A stretch of DNA of 47,064 nucleotides from NCBI GenBank assembly GCA_001644045.1, contig LUUF01000057.1:1-47064 (forward strand), written 5' to 3'. Position 1 is the first letter of the stretch; each line of letters starts with the position of its first letter. Made by a program: the position numbers and the translations under genes. The notes beneath the pieces are model-generated. The model searched no databases and was not told where the DNA came from. It worked only from the letters and a program-made list of their open reading frames with translations. Shown one piece after another: positions 8,995 to 17,575 of this stretch. The DNA comes from Methylomonas methanica. Its GTDB lineage: Bacteria; Pseudomonadota; Gammaproteobacteria; Methylococcales; Methylomonadaceae.

Positions 8995-9206
8995 GAATGA
9001 ACCCTTTTTAGATCGAATATGATTGAATTTGGCTCAAGCATGCTCAGACGAGGCTTGCAGAACCCACATGGGCTTGAAGTATAGTAGATTTTTTTATTTT
9101 CATCCTCTTAGATAAACCACTTTACAAGTAACTTTAGGTTGTTCCCAATATCAAAAGGGTTTATTTTGACCGGCAATTTGTATTTTAGCAGTGCGTTTGA
9201 ATTTCA
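8995..9206. promoter_or_regulatory. Divergent pilM / mrcA intergenic region
   Basis: These 212 bases must hold the promoters of both the pil operon and mrcA. On the minus strand a TATACT at 9078-9083 could be the pilM -10, but no matching -35 is seen. On the plus strand I find no convincing -35/-10 pair, and the GTG start of mrcA has no clear Shine-Dalgarno sequence. The assignment rests mainly on position. Confidence 0.4.
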
Positions 9207-11570
9207 GTGCCCATTAAGAAAGCCCCCAAACCCAAATCTCTGATCAAGACACTTTTTAAGTGGCTGGCCTTCTTCTTTTTCGCTTTTATCGGCACATTTC
9301 TGATCGCCAGTTATTTTTTCCTGGTCGAACTCGACAAGGAACTGCCGGACATCGACCAGTTACAACATGTTCAATATCAGATGCCGTTGAACATCTACAG
9401 CCAAGACAATCTGTTGATAGCTCAGTTTGGCGAGAAGCGCAGAATCCCGATCAACATTGAGCAAGTTCCGCCGCAATTAATCAAGGCGTTCATCGCGGCG
9501 GAAGATGATCGCTTCTACAAACACAACGGCGTCGATTTCAAAGGCCTGCTGCGAGCGGTAAGCCAATTAGCCCTAACCGGCAAGAAGCGCCAAGGCGGCA
9601 GCACCATCACGATGCAAGTGGCCCGTAATTTCCTGCTTAGCAACGAAAGAACCTACTTGCGTAAGCTCAAGGAGATCATTCTTGCCCTAAAAATAGAGCG
9701 GCAATATTCCAAAGATCAGATTATGGATCTTTATTTGAACAAAATTTATATGGGCCAACGCGCCTACGGCTTAGCAGCGGCCGCGCAAACCTATTACGGT
9801 AAAGATATTTCCGAACTGGCCTTGCACCAACAGGCGATGATTGCCGGCCTGCCGAAAGCGCCATCCATTTATAACCCGATCGCCAATCCTCAACGTGCCA
9901 TAGAACGGCGAAATTACGTGTTACGCCGCATGCTGGATTTAAACTACATAAACCAGCACGATTACGAGCTCGCGGTGCGAGCACCGGATAATGCCGAGAT
10001 TCAGCCGATAAACGTCGAGCTACAGGCACCTTACATCGCGGAAATGGTTAGGCAGGAAGTCATGTCCAAGTACGGCGAAACCGCCTATACCTTGGGTTTG
10101 AAAATTTACACCACCGTCCCTAGCCAATTACAGTTAGCCGCTGAAGACGCATTACAAAAAACACTACACGAATATGACGAACGCCACGGCTATCGCGGCT
10201 TTCCTCATAAAAACACGCAAAAAAGCGGCGCTCAACTGACCGATAACGTTATCGGAGACACCCGGCAAGCCCTGATAACGGCAGTCGGCGATTCCGGGGT
10301 TACCGCAAAACTTTATGACAATACGCAGATCAACATTGCCTGGAAAAATATTGAATGGGCAAAACCTTACCCGGAAAAAAATATCGGCACCGCCAAGGCT
10401 TTTCTTAAGCCCAACGACATCATCTGGGTTAGAGAATTAGCAAAAGACGAATGGGCGCTCACGCAAATTCCGGACGCCGAGGCTGCTTTTGTAGCGCTCA
10501 ATCCAAACAATGGCGCAATTCTGGCGCTGTGCGGAGGCTTTGATTTTTATCACAGCAAATATAACAGGGCCACGCAGTCCAAACGCCAGCCGGGCTCAGG
10601 GTTCAAACCTATTGTTTACACAGCCGCCCTAGAAAAAGGTTTCACCGCGGCCAGCATCATTAACGACGCTCCTATCGTGATAGAGGACCCATCTCAAGAA
10701 AACGATTGGCGCCCCGAAAACTATAGCCACCGTTTTCTGGGCCCCACCTCACTCAGAGTTGCGCTACGCGAATCGATTAATCTGGTATCCGTGCGCTTGC
10801 TGCAGGAAATCGGCGTATCCCAGGCAATAGATACGGCCATGCGCTTCGGTTTCGATAAAGAGCAACTACCCGGCACGTTGTCTCTGGCCTTGGGTAGCGG
10901 CTATGCATCGCCCTTGCGCATGGCATCCGCCTATGCGGTTTTTGCCAATGGCGGTTTCTTGGTAAAACCCTACCTTATCGAACGCATTGAAGATCACCAG
11001 GGCAATCTGTTGTTCCAGGCCACCCCACCTCTGGCGTGTCCCAACTGCCCGGACCATGACCCACCTTCGCCGAGCCGAGCGCCGCGCTCCATTTCAGCAA
11101 AAATCAATTTCCTGGCAAACAGCTTATTGCGAGATGTCGTACAACGCGGCACGGCAACCCAGGCCAAACAACTAGGCCGTAACGATCTGGCCGGCAAAAC
11201 GGGCACCACTAACGAACAAAGAGACGCCTGGTTTAACGGTTTTGCTACCGATATAGTGGCATCTGCATGGATAGGCTTCGATAATTCACTACCGCTCGGT
11301 CACGGCGAGACAGGCGGCAAAGTTGCCTTACCGATGTGGATTAAATTCATGAAATCCGTGCAACAAAACTTCCCGGAAAAGCCACTGACGCAGCCGAACG
11401 GTATTGTCCAAGCCTACATCAATCCGGCGGACGGGTTGTTGCTGGCTCAGGAAGCGAAAGGAGGAATTTGGGAATACTTTAGCGAAGAAACCGTACCAAC
11501 AGCTACATCGACGCCAAAATCGGAAGAAACCGAAGAGGATGAAAAACTTGCGGAAGAAGCGTTATTTTAA
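9207..11570 (+). CDS. mrcA: Bifunctional penicillin-binding protein 1A
   Basis: PBP1a polymerises glycan strands from lipid II and crosslinks the peptides. The 787-residue class A enzyme has a membrane anchor (about 16-40), a GT51 transglycosylase domain with catalytic E99 in EDDRFYKH and the GGSTITMQ motif (130-137), a linker/OB-type region (about 270-420), and a transpeptidase domain with S464 in SGFK, S523-I-N and K664-T-G. A CPNC pair (611-614) lies in a loop before the KTG motif, and the tail is rich in Glu. The start is GTG. It is a normal-length homologue in its usual place opposite pilM. Confidence 0.95.
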   Translation: MPIKKAPKPKSLIKTLFKWLAFFFFAFIGTFLIASYFFLVELDKELPDIDQLQHVQYQMPLNIYSQDNLLIAQFGEKRRIPINIEQVPPQLIKAFIAAEDDRFYKHNGVDFKGLLRAVSQLALTGKKRQGGSTITMQVARNFLLSNERTYLRKLKEIILALKIERQYSKDQIMDLYLNKIYMGQRAYGLAAAAQTYYGKDISELALHQQAMIAGLPKAPSIYNPIANPQRAIERRNYVLRRMLDLNYINQHDYELAVRAPDNAEIQPINVELQAPYIAEMVRQEVMSKYGETAYTLGLKIYTTVPSQLQLAAEDALQKTLHEYDERHGYRGFPHKNTQKSGAQLTDNVIGDTRQALITAVGDSGVTAKLYDNTQINIAWKNIEWAKPYPEKNIGTAKAFLKPNDIIWVRELAKDEWALTQIPDAEAAFVALNPNNGAILALCGGFDFYHSKYNRATQSKRQPGSGFKPIVYTAALEKGFTAASIINDAPIVIEDPSQENDWRPENYSHRFLGPTSLRVALRESINLVSVRLLQEIGVSQAIDTAMRFGFDKEQLPGTLSLALGSGYASPLRMASAYAVFANGGFLVKPYLIERIEDHQGNLLFQATPPLACPNCPDHDPPSPSRAPRSISAKINFLANSLLRDVVQRGTATQAKQLGRNDLAGKTGTTNEQRDAWFNGFATDIVASAWIGFDNSLPLGHGETGGKVALPMWIKFMKSVQQNFPEKPLTQPNGIVQAYINPADGLLLAQEAKGGIWEYFSEETVPTATSTPKSEETEEDEKLAEEALF

Positions 11571-11585
11571 AGGTAGTGTATAACG

Positions 11586-11645
11586 CAGAAGAATCTGGCC
11601 GCCAATTGATCGACGGCCGAACAAGACTTCTGGAAAAATTTTTAT
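11586..11645 (+). terminator. Possible terminator after mrcA
   Basis: A two-tier stem-loop follows the mrcA stop: outer arms CAGAAG/CTTCTG (11586-11591, 11627-11632) and inner arms GGCCG/CGGCC, followed after a short A run by five or more T. The large imperfect loop makes it weaker than the other terminators here. It lies between convergent mrcA and rpmE. Confidence 0.3.
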
Positions 11646-11842
11646 TTCCCGAATTTTTTACGAAATTTATCAACGCGACCCGAAGTATCAACGACGCGCT
11701 GTTTACCGGTATAAAACGGATGGCAAGAAGAACACACCTCAATGTGTAAATCCGAGGCCAACACAGAACCGGTTTGAAAAGTATTGCCGCACCCGCAAGT
11801 TACAGTAATTTGTTTATATTCTGGATGTATTTCTGGTTTCAT
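11642..11842 (-). CDS. rpmE: 50S ribosomal protein L31 (zinc-binding type)
   Basis: L31 is a small protein of the large ribosomal subunit. The form here keeps the cysteines of the zinc-binding (C+) type in the segments TCGCG and [15 protein letters not shown] start it at the ATG at 11842, giving 66 residues beginning MKPEIHPEY as in the family; a GTG at 11851 would add three residues. The C-terminus VDKFRKKFG is standard. It is a single-gene unit, convergent with mrcA, and has a plausible promoter at 11891-11919. Confidence 0.93.
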   Translation of the reverse strand: MKPEIHPEYKQITVTCGCGNTFQTGSVLASDLHIEVCSSCHPFYTGKQRVVDTSGRVDKFRKKFGK

Positions 11843-11890
11843 AGCGCTCACATACCCGTTCCGGGCTACATACTTGATAGAGAACTGCTT

Positions 11891-11919
11891 ATGATACGAT
11901 CTCGGCAGGCAATCTGCAA
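11891..11919 (-). promoter_or_regulatory. Probable sigma70 promoter for rpmE
   Basis: On the minus strand TTGCAG (11914-11919) and TATCAT (11891-11896) are separated by exactly 17 bases, about 40-50 bases upstream of the rpmE start. The remaining bases up to about 12210 show nothing else I can identify. Confidence 0.5.
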
Positions 11920-12210
11920 CACAAAAACAGTGTTAAACACTAACTCAACGCCTCAGACCGTCACCGTCAATCCACTGCCCACATCAATAACGTTACTAAA
12001 TTAAAACCACAGCCAGCAGTGCCTGATTGAGCCAGCACCATCCAGCTCCGTCTGCACCTTAGAATCCACCCCAATAACGGCATTGCTTACTGATCAACGA
12101 ACTGGTGCTCAGAACAGCGTTAGCGCTTCTGGAAGCCTCCGTAAAGCCTGGTAAACATTTCGTGTAATTTGCTATCAAATCAGGAGCTGTCAATACTTTG
12201 CTCACAAGGA

Positions 12211-13590
12211 CTATTGCTTGATATTCTGCACGCGCCAAAGCAGCAGCAATAGCAGCAACGGCGGCACTGCGGTCAGGCCAGTAGCAACAAACGCGGTAGC
12301 ATAGGCTCCGAGCAGCCCGTAGATGGGCGTGAGCATTTCGACCGCAATCCCGGAGAACCCTTTCAGAAACTTGCCGAGTAAGGCGTAGGTTGAGGACAAC
12401 ATCGCGTATTGAGTGGCGGTGTAGCCTAGACTGGTCAGGCTCGACATATAGATTACCAGAGCGACGCCAGCGAAGGACTGAGCAAAAGCGTCGAGCGTCA
12501 TGACTGCGGCGAATATCGCCGTGCCCGCGTTAACGCTGAGCAAGGCGAATGCAGCCGTGCCACAACCCTCGAGTACGAGCCCCGCAATCAGTGTTGGTAA
12601 TAGACCGAGTCGCACGGCGCTAAAACCAGCTGCGGCAATGCCGAAAAAGGTTGCAACCAGCCCAAATGAGCCGCGCACCCAGGCCACCGTGTCTTTTGAG
12701 AGCCCGAGATCATGATAGTAGGGGTTGTACATTGGCCCCATCACGAAATCGGGCAGGCGATAGAGCGCCACCATCAGCAGCATAAGCAGTCCGGTGACCT
12801 TGTGATTGGCGAAGAAGTCGATGAACGGACCGATGATCGCGTCGGCGAGGCCGCGCAAGGTCCATAGCGGAGGCTTCTGGTGCAGCACCACATCGGCGCG
12901 GGTTGGCTCAGAAGCGAACAAGGTTGCCACGGTGCAAAGCGCCATCAACACCGCCATGGCAACGTACGACATGCTCCACCCGACACGGGCCGCCGCAGCG
13001 ATGATCAAGGCGTCGGTAACGATGAGAGCAACGCGGTATCCGACCTGCGCCGCCGAAGTCATCAACCCTACGTCTGCGTCGTCGGAAGCGGATTCGATAC
13101 GCCAAGCGTCGATGGCGATGTCCTGCGTGGCTGACGCGAAGGCCGTCAACAACGCAAAGGCACCAATAGCCGCCAGTCCGCCTGCCGTGCCGACAGCGGC
13201 CATACCCAACAGCCCGATAGCGACCAGAATCTGGCACAGTAGCATCCAGCCGCGACGTCGCCCCAGACGGCCCAGCAGCGGCACGTCGATACGATCCACT
13301 AGCGGCGACCAGTACACCTTGAAAGCGTAGGCGAAGCCAACCCAGGAGATGAACCCGATGGCAACCAGACTCGTGCCATCGTCCCGCAGCCAGTAGCCGA
13401 AGGTGTTGGCCGTCAGCAGGAAGGGCAGGCCTGAGGCAAAGCCCAGCGCCAGCATCACAGCTACTTTGGGCTGTTTGAGCTCATGCAGCACCTCCAGTGC
13501 GGAGCGTTTGCGGCGCGTGGCGGGCTTTGATTGAGTTTCCAGCGACGGCTTGTCAGCCAAATTAGGGGGGCCGTGCGTTGGTGTGCTCAT
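12211..13590 (-). CDS. AmpG-like MFS transporter
   Basis: This 459-residue major-facilitator protein resembles AmpG, the inner-membrane permease that imports anhydro-muropeptides for wall recycling and beta-lactamase induction. Visible family features are GFASGLPFLLTANTFGYWL (about 52-70), a WSPLVDR segment after the second membrane helix, and GRRRGWMLL near the 2-3 loop. About 12 hydrophobic segments are spaced along the protein after a 45-residue charged N-terminus. Substrate is inferred from family likeness only. The gene is richer in G and C than its neighbours (62-63% in two hand-counted lines against about 45% in nhaD), suggesting later acquisition. It stands alone, with about 370 untranslated bases to rpmE and 260 to nhaD. 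Confidence 0.8.
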   Translation of the reverse strand: MSTPTHGPPNLADKPSLETQSKPATRRKRSALEVLHELKQPKVAVMLALGFASGLPFLLTANTFGYWLRDDGTSLVAIGFISWVGFAYAFKVYWSPLVDRIDVPLLGRLGRRRGWMLLCQILVAIGLLGMAAVGTAGGLAAIGAFALLTAFASATQDIAIDAWRIESASDDADVGLMTSAAQVGYRVALIVTDALIIAAAARVGWSMSYVAMAVLMALCTVATLFASEPTRADVVLHQKPPLWTLRGLADAIIGPFIDFFANHKVTGLLMLLMVALYRLPDFVMGPMYNPYYHDLGLSKDTVAWVRGSFGLVATFFGIAAAGFSAVRLGLLPTLIAGLVLEGCGTAAFALLSVNAGTAIFAAVMTLDAFAQSFAGVALVIYMSSLTSLGYTATQYAMLSSTYALLGKFLKGFSGIAVEMLTPIYGLLGAYATAFVATGLTAVPPLLLLLLLWRVQNIKQ

Positions 13591-13710
13591 GCAGAAACAA
13601 TACTTTAATCGAGTAAGGCTCTACGCCCAGCAAACTGAAAAAGCCTATGACCGACAGAGAAACCTGTCCATCGGCCAGCCAGACCGATAAAGACGAAGAA
13701 ACCAACGAGA

Positions 13711-13732
13711 AAGAAAATTCGGCTGAAGCCGA
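13711..13732 (-). terminator. Possible terminator after nhaD
   Basis: A compact hairpin with arms TCGGC/GCCGA (13719-13723, 13728-13732), read on the minus strand, is followed by AATTTTCTT. It lies about 120 bases beyond the nhaD stop and upstream of the AmpG-like gene. The T-rich tail is interrupted, so it may be weak. The rest of 13591-13851 shows no gene that I trust. Confidence 0.3.
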
Positions 13733-13851
13733 GAAATATCACACTCAGAACACGCCACTGCGTGCAAACAGGGAAAGCGCTACGCCAACTATTAACAGTC
13801 TTTGTCACGCGCGTTCCCTTAGCTTATTGCAGTTTTATCAAAATCGACGAA

Positions 13852-15213
13852 TTAACCGTTGATTAAGTAATGGGTAACGATACTCGCCGCATAACCCGCA
13901 GCGATAACCGGCGTCCATTTCAAATGGCTGAAGAAAGTGTATTTGTGATTGGATTGCCCCATCAAAGCCACACCCGCCGCAGATCCCACAGAGAACAATG
14001 AACCACCGACACCGGCAGTCAATGTCACCAGCAACCATTGGTACAGATCCATGTCCAGATTCATGTTCAATACCGCAAACATTACCGGAATGTTATCGAC
14101 CACCGCGGAAATAATACCGACCAGAATGTTGGCGGTGGTTTGACCCAGGCCGTCATACATTGCGCCGGACAACAGCTCCAGATAACCGATATAGCCTAAA
14201 CCGCCAACCGCGAAGACCACGCCAAAGAAGAACAACAACGTATCCCACTCGGCCTCTTTTACTCGGTCAAATACATCGACGCGAGAACCGTCTTCTGCGG
14301 GGAAGCGAACTTTTAAGTAGTAGCTGAACAACATCAAAATAGACAACCCAGCCATCATCCCCATAAACGGCGGCAAATGCAGAAATTGTTTAAAGCTGAC
14401 CGCCAATCCGATGGTAACGCCAAATAGACCGCAAACCACCCAACCACCGGGTTTCAATTGCACGGCCGCTTCGTTGGTTGCCAACGGCTGACCGTTTGGA
14501 ATCGCTTGCGCCATAAAGAACGCAGGCACCACGAAGTTCACAACTGACGGAATGAACAACCTGAAGAAATCAAAGAATTCAGCATAACCGGCCTGCCATA
14601 CCATCAACGTGGTGATGTCACCGAACGGGCAAAATGCACCGCCTGCATTGGCCGCAATCACCAAGTTAACAAAGCCGACCGACACGAATTTCTCGTTGTC
14701 CGCACCAACTGCCATCACCACCGCACCAACCAACAATGCGGAAGTCAGGTTGTCGGCAACCGCCGACAGAAAAAATGTAATGATACCGGTGATCCAAAAC
14801 AGCTGCTTGTAGCCGAATTGCTTTCTAATCAACCAGGAACGTAACGCTTCAAACACATTACGTTCCGCCATGGAGTTGATGTATGTCATTGCCACCAGCA
14901 AAAACAGCATCAATTCGGCATATTCTTTTAAGTCATGTTCGAAAGCCTTATGCAGCTCTTCACCTGACACACCGGCTTCCTGAGCCAATATTGCTACATG
15001 CCCCCAAATCACAGCCGCAGCAAAAATAACCGGCTTTGATTTACGCAAATGCGTAAATTCTTCGGCCATCACGAAACCATAGGCTACCAAAAAGATCAGA
15101 ACGGTATAGATGCCCCGCTCGGTTCCGGTTAAGCCGAGGTTGTGAAACTCTTCAGCCATGGCGATTTCCGGCAAAAACAGCAAGCCGGCCAAAATTAACA
15201 GTAAGCGCAACAA
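13852..15213 (-). CDS. nhaD: Na+/H+ antiporter NhaD
   Basis: NhaD exchanges external protons for cytoplasmic sodium or lithium, working best at alkaline pH. The 453-residue protein has an N-terminal signal-like segment (LLLILAGLLFLPEIAMA) followed by about 12 membrane segments of the ArsB/NhaD (ion transporter) superfamily. Typical stretches are FLSAVADNLTSALLVGAVVMAVG (about 156-178), GGAFCPFGDITTLMVWQ and SAVVDNIPVMFAVL, with conserved polar residues inside helices. The start is a TTG preceded by AAAGGGGG at a five-base spacing. It is divergent from the sulfite reductase gene. Confidence 0.92.
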   Translation of the reverse strand: MLRLLLILAGLLFLPEIAMAEEFHNLGLTGTERGIYTVLIFLVAYGFVMAEEFTHLRKSKPVIFAAAVIWGHVAILAQEAGVSGEELHKAFEHDLKEYAELMLFLLVAMTYINSMAERNVFEALRSWLIRKQFGYKQLFWITGIITFFLSAVADNLTSALLVGAVVMAVGADNEKFVSVGFVNLVIAANAGGAFCPFGDITTLMVWQAGYAEFFDFFRLFIPSVVNFVVPAFFMAQAIPNGQPLATNEAAVQLKPGGWVVCGLFGVTIGLAVSFKQFLHLPPFMGMMAGLSILMLFSYYLKVRFPAEDGSRVDVFDRVKEAEWDTLLFFFGVVFAVGGLGYIGYLELLSGAMYDGLGQTTANILVGIISAVVDNIPVMFAVLNMNLDMDLYQWLLVTLTAGVGGSLFSVGSAAGVALMGQSNHKYTFFSHLKWTPVIAAGYAASIVTHYLING

Positions 15214-15297
15214 GATAGCCCCCTTTATCCTCTATGTTTTAGTCATTATTGAAAGCGGAAAAAACTAACCGGGCATGTTATCACCATACAATATTCT

Positions 15298-15326
15298 TTG
15301 TCATTTAATCCCGGCCAGTATATTAT
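15298..15326 (+). promoter_or_regulatory. Sigma70-type promoter for the sulfite reductase operon
   Basis: TTGTCA (15298-15303) and TATTAT (15321-15326) are separated by 17 bases, 46 bases upstream of the reductase start codon. This is one of the two best promoter matches in the window. No regulator site, for example a CysB-type site, could be recognised with confidence. Confidence 0.6.
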
Positions 15327-15371
15327 TCAGATACCTAGCAAAATAGTATGTAAACCAAGCATCACCCTTAA

Positions 15372-17024
15372 ATGTATCAATATAACAAGCAAGATCAAAC
15401 ACTTATCGAAGAGCGCGTTAGCGAGTTTCGCGGACAAACCCAACGTTTTTTAAACGGCGAACTCGGCCCCGACCAATTCAGAGCCTTGCGACTGATGAAC
15501 GGTTTGTACGTGCAAACTCATGCACCAATGCTCCGTGTCGCGGTACCGTACGGCCTGCTCTCGTCCAAGCAATTACGGAAACTGGCTTCCGTCGCTCGCG
15601 ACTATGACAAGGGCTATTGCCATTTCACAACCCGCCAAAACGTTCAATACAATTGGCCAGAGCTTGGACGGGTGCCCGACTTGCTTGGGGAACTGGCAAC
15701 GGTGCAAATGCACGCTATTCAAACCAGCGGCAACTGCCTGAGAAACACCTCGTCGGACCATTTGGCCGGTATTTGCAAAGACGAAATAGAAGATCCGCGC
15801 CCGTATTGCGAGATCATTCGGCAATGGACGACACTGCACCCGGAATTTGCATTTTTACCGCGCAAGTTCAAGATTGCCGTTAGCGGCGCCACGCATGACC
15901 GCGCAGCCGTGCAATTCCACGACATCGGCGTATATCTGGTTGAAAACGAAGCAGGCGAAATCGGCTTTAGAATTCTGGCCGGCGGCGGCTTGGGCAGAAC
16001 ACCCATCATTGGCCAAACCGTTAGACCTTTCTTGGAAAAACAACATCTGCTGTCTTATTTGGAAGCGATCCTGCGGGTCTACAACCTGTTCGGCAGACGC
16101 GACAACAAATATAAAGCCCGCATCAAGATCTTGGTTAAGGAAACCGGCCTGGAGAAATTCACCTCCATGGTCGAAAAGGAGTGGCTAAGAATTAAGGATG
16201 ATATGCTGCTGAGCAATGAGCGCATCGACGAGATCAAAGCCCAGTTTGCACCGCCGGCGTACGATGCTACCGCCAAAAATGATAGCTCGTTCGACGCGCA
16301 TTTAGCCGGCAATTCCGCCTTTGTAAAGTGGGTTAAATACAATACGGTTGAGCACAAAGTTTCTGGCTATCGCGGCGCTTATGTTTCTTTGAAAGCGCCT
16401 GACTCACCGCCTGGCGACATTACCGCCGAACAACTGGAAGCCGTCGCAGACTTGGCTGATCAATACAGCTTTGGCGAAATCAGAAGCACACATCGGCAAA
16501 ACTTGGTCTTGGCCGATGTGAAACAAGTAGATCTGTTTACAGTATGGCAACAGCTGGATGCATTCAAATTGGCTACGCCTAATATCGGCACCGTCACCGA
16601 CATGATTTGCTGCCCCGGTCTGGACTTTTGTTCGCTGGCCAATGCCGGATCGATCGGTGTCGCCAAAGAAATCAATGAAGCGCTGGATGACCTGGATTAC
16701 ATCCACGACATCGGCGACATTAAAATCAACATGTCCGGCTGCATGAACGGCTGCGCACACCAAAGTGTCGGCCATATTGGTATTCTTGGTGTCGATAAGC
16801 ATGGCGAGGAGTGGTATCAAATCACCTTGGGCGGCTCTTCAGAAAACGAAGCGGCGATAGGCGAACGCTTGGGACCATCGGTATCCAAGGAGCAAATTAC
16901 CGCCACCATCACGACGATATTAGACGTCTACGTCAAACAACGCCTGGAAGACGAAGCATTTTTAGAGACCGTCAAACGCGTTGGCCTGGAACCATTCAAA
17001 GAAAGAGTTTATGCAAATCATTAA
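15372..17024 (+). CDS. cysI: Siroheme [4Fe-4S] sulfite/nitrite reductase
   Basis: This 550-residue enzyme is of the assimilatory sulfite/nitrite reductase hemoprotein family, reducing sulfite to sulfide (or nitrite to ammonia) by six electrons. The two ferredoxin-like half domains and two siroheme-binding domains are in the usual order. The cluster-binding cysteines are C414 and C420 (CPGLDFC) and C457 and C461 (SGCMNGC), where C461 would bridge cluster and siroheme. Upstream motifs HFTTRQNVQYNW and TSGNCLRNT are siroheme-contact regions. The DUF934 gene that overlaps it is a common partner in sulfate assimilation operons, which favours sulfite over nitrite. There is no flavoprotein subunit here, so electrons may come from ferredoxin; that is inference. 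Confidence 0.88.
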   Translation: MYQYNKQDQTLIEERVSEFRGQTQRFLNGELGPDQFRALRLMNGLYVQTHAPMLRVAVPYGLLSSKQLRKLASVARDYDKGYCHFTTRQNVQYNWPELGRVPDLLGELATVQMHAIQTSGNCLRNTSSDHLAGICKDEIEDPRPYCEIIRQWTTLHPEFAFLPRKFKIAVSGATHDRAAVQFHDIGVYLVENEAGEIGFRILAGGGLGRTPIIGQTVRPFLEKQHLLSYLEAILRVYNLFGRRDNKYKARIKILVKETGLEKFTSMVEKEWLRIKDDMLLSNERIDEIKAQFAPPAYDATAKNDSSFDAHLAGNSAFVKWVKYNTVEHKVSGYRGAYVSLKAPDSPPGDITAEQLEAVADLADQYSFGEIRSTHRQNLVLADVKQVDLFTVWQQLDAFKLATPNIGTVTDMICCPGLDFCSLANAGSIGVAKEINEALDDLDYIHDIGDIKINMSGCMNGCAHQSVGHIGILGVDKHGEEWYQITLGGSSENEAAIGERLGPSVSKEQITATITTILDVYVKQRLEDEAFLETVKRVGLEPFKERVYANH

Positions 17025-17466
17025 AGATCGACAGCTGCTAGAAAATACCTGGACTTTTATTGCCGACGACATTCCTCTACCGGAAAACGGCGATATTACC
17101 GTCACATTGGCGCGCTGGCTGGCAGACAAAGAACAACTGCTGAAACGTTCCGGCCAAGCCGGCGTGCGCCTGAACCCCAGCGACCAAATTGAACCGCTTG
17201 CTGGTGACCTGAGCAACATTGGCGTAATCGAACTTAATTTTCCGATATTCGGCGATGGCAGGCTTTTTTCGCAAGCGCGCTTGTTACGCAGCCGCGACGG
17301 TTATCAAGGGGAAATTAGAGCTGTCGGCGATTATCTGCCGGACCAAGTATTTTATTTGTCGCGAGTGGGCGTGAATGCGTTTGAGTTCGCCGACCCAAAC
17401 CATATCCAAGAGGCTCTCGCAGCCATGAACAACTTCTCGGTACGCTATCAGGCATCGACAAACTAA
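17011..17466 (+). CDS. DUF934 family protein, sulfite reductase partner
   Basis: This 151-residue protein belongs to the DUF934 family, found next to siroheme sulfite reductase genes in proteobacteria; its molecular role is not established. The features I recognise are PLPENGDITVTLARWLADKE near the N-terminus, VIELNFPIFGDGRLFSQARLLR in the middle, and GEIRAVGDYLPDQVFYLSRVGVNAFE near the end. I start it at the ATG at 17011, which overlaps the reductase gene by 14 bases and has a purine-rich AAAGAAAGAG upstream; the frame is open to a TTG at 16981. It ends just before a strong terminator. Confidence 0.88.
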   Translation: MQIIKDRQLLENTWTFIADDIPLPENGDITVTLARWLADKEQLLKRSGQAGVRLNPSDQIEPLAGDLSNIGVIELNFPIFGDGRLFSQARLLRSRDGYQGEIRAVGDYLPDQVFYLSRVGVNAFEFADPNHIQEALAAMNNFSVRYQASTN

Positions 17467-17514
17467 GCCGGAACCAAAGTGTTTTAAACACCCGAAAATT
17501 TCAAACGCTAAACA

Positions 17515-17556
17515 ATAAAAAACCCGCTCGACGATATTCGTCAAGCGGGTTTTTCT
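17515..17556. terminator. Bidirectional terminator between DUF934 gene and ctpA
   Basis: The stem AACCCGCT/AGCGGGTT (17521-17528, 17544-17551), extended by GACGA/TCGTC around a three-base loop, is preceded by an A run and followed by TTTTCTTT. It can end both the rightward reductase operon and the leftward envC-ctpA operon, whose genes converge here. Confidence 0.9.
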
Positions 17557-17575
17557 TTGCCTAATACTTAGGGCG

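Noticed and set aside
9175-9186. TTGACC followed by TATTTT upstream of mrcA as a promoter
   Set aside because: The two hexamers are far closer together than the required 16-18 bases.
11774-12004. 76-codon plus-strand frame over rpmE and its upstream region
   Set aside because: It overlaps rpmE and its promoter antisense and has no family features.
13605-13808. 67-codon hydrophobic frame between the AmpG-like gene and nhaD
   Set aside because: Hydrophobic, but it has no known family and no clear ribosome site, and it spans a hairpin that looks like the nhaD terminator. A plus-strand frame overlaps it, showing the region is open by chance.
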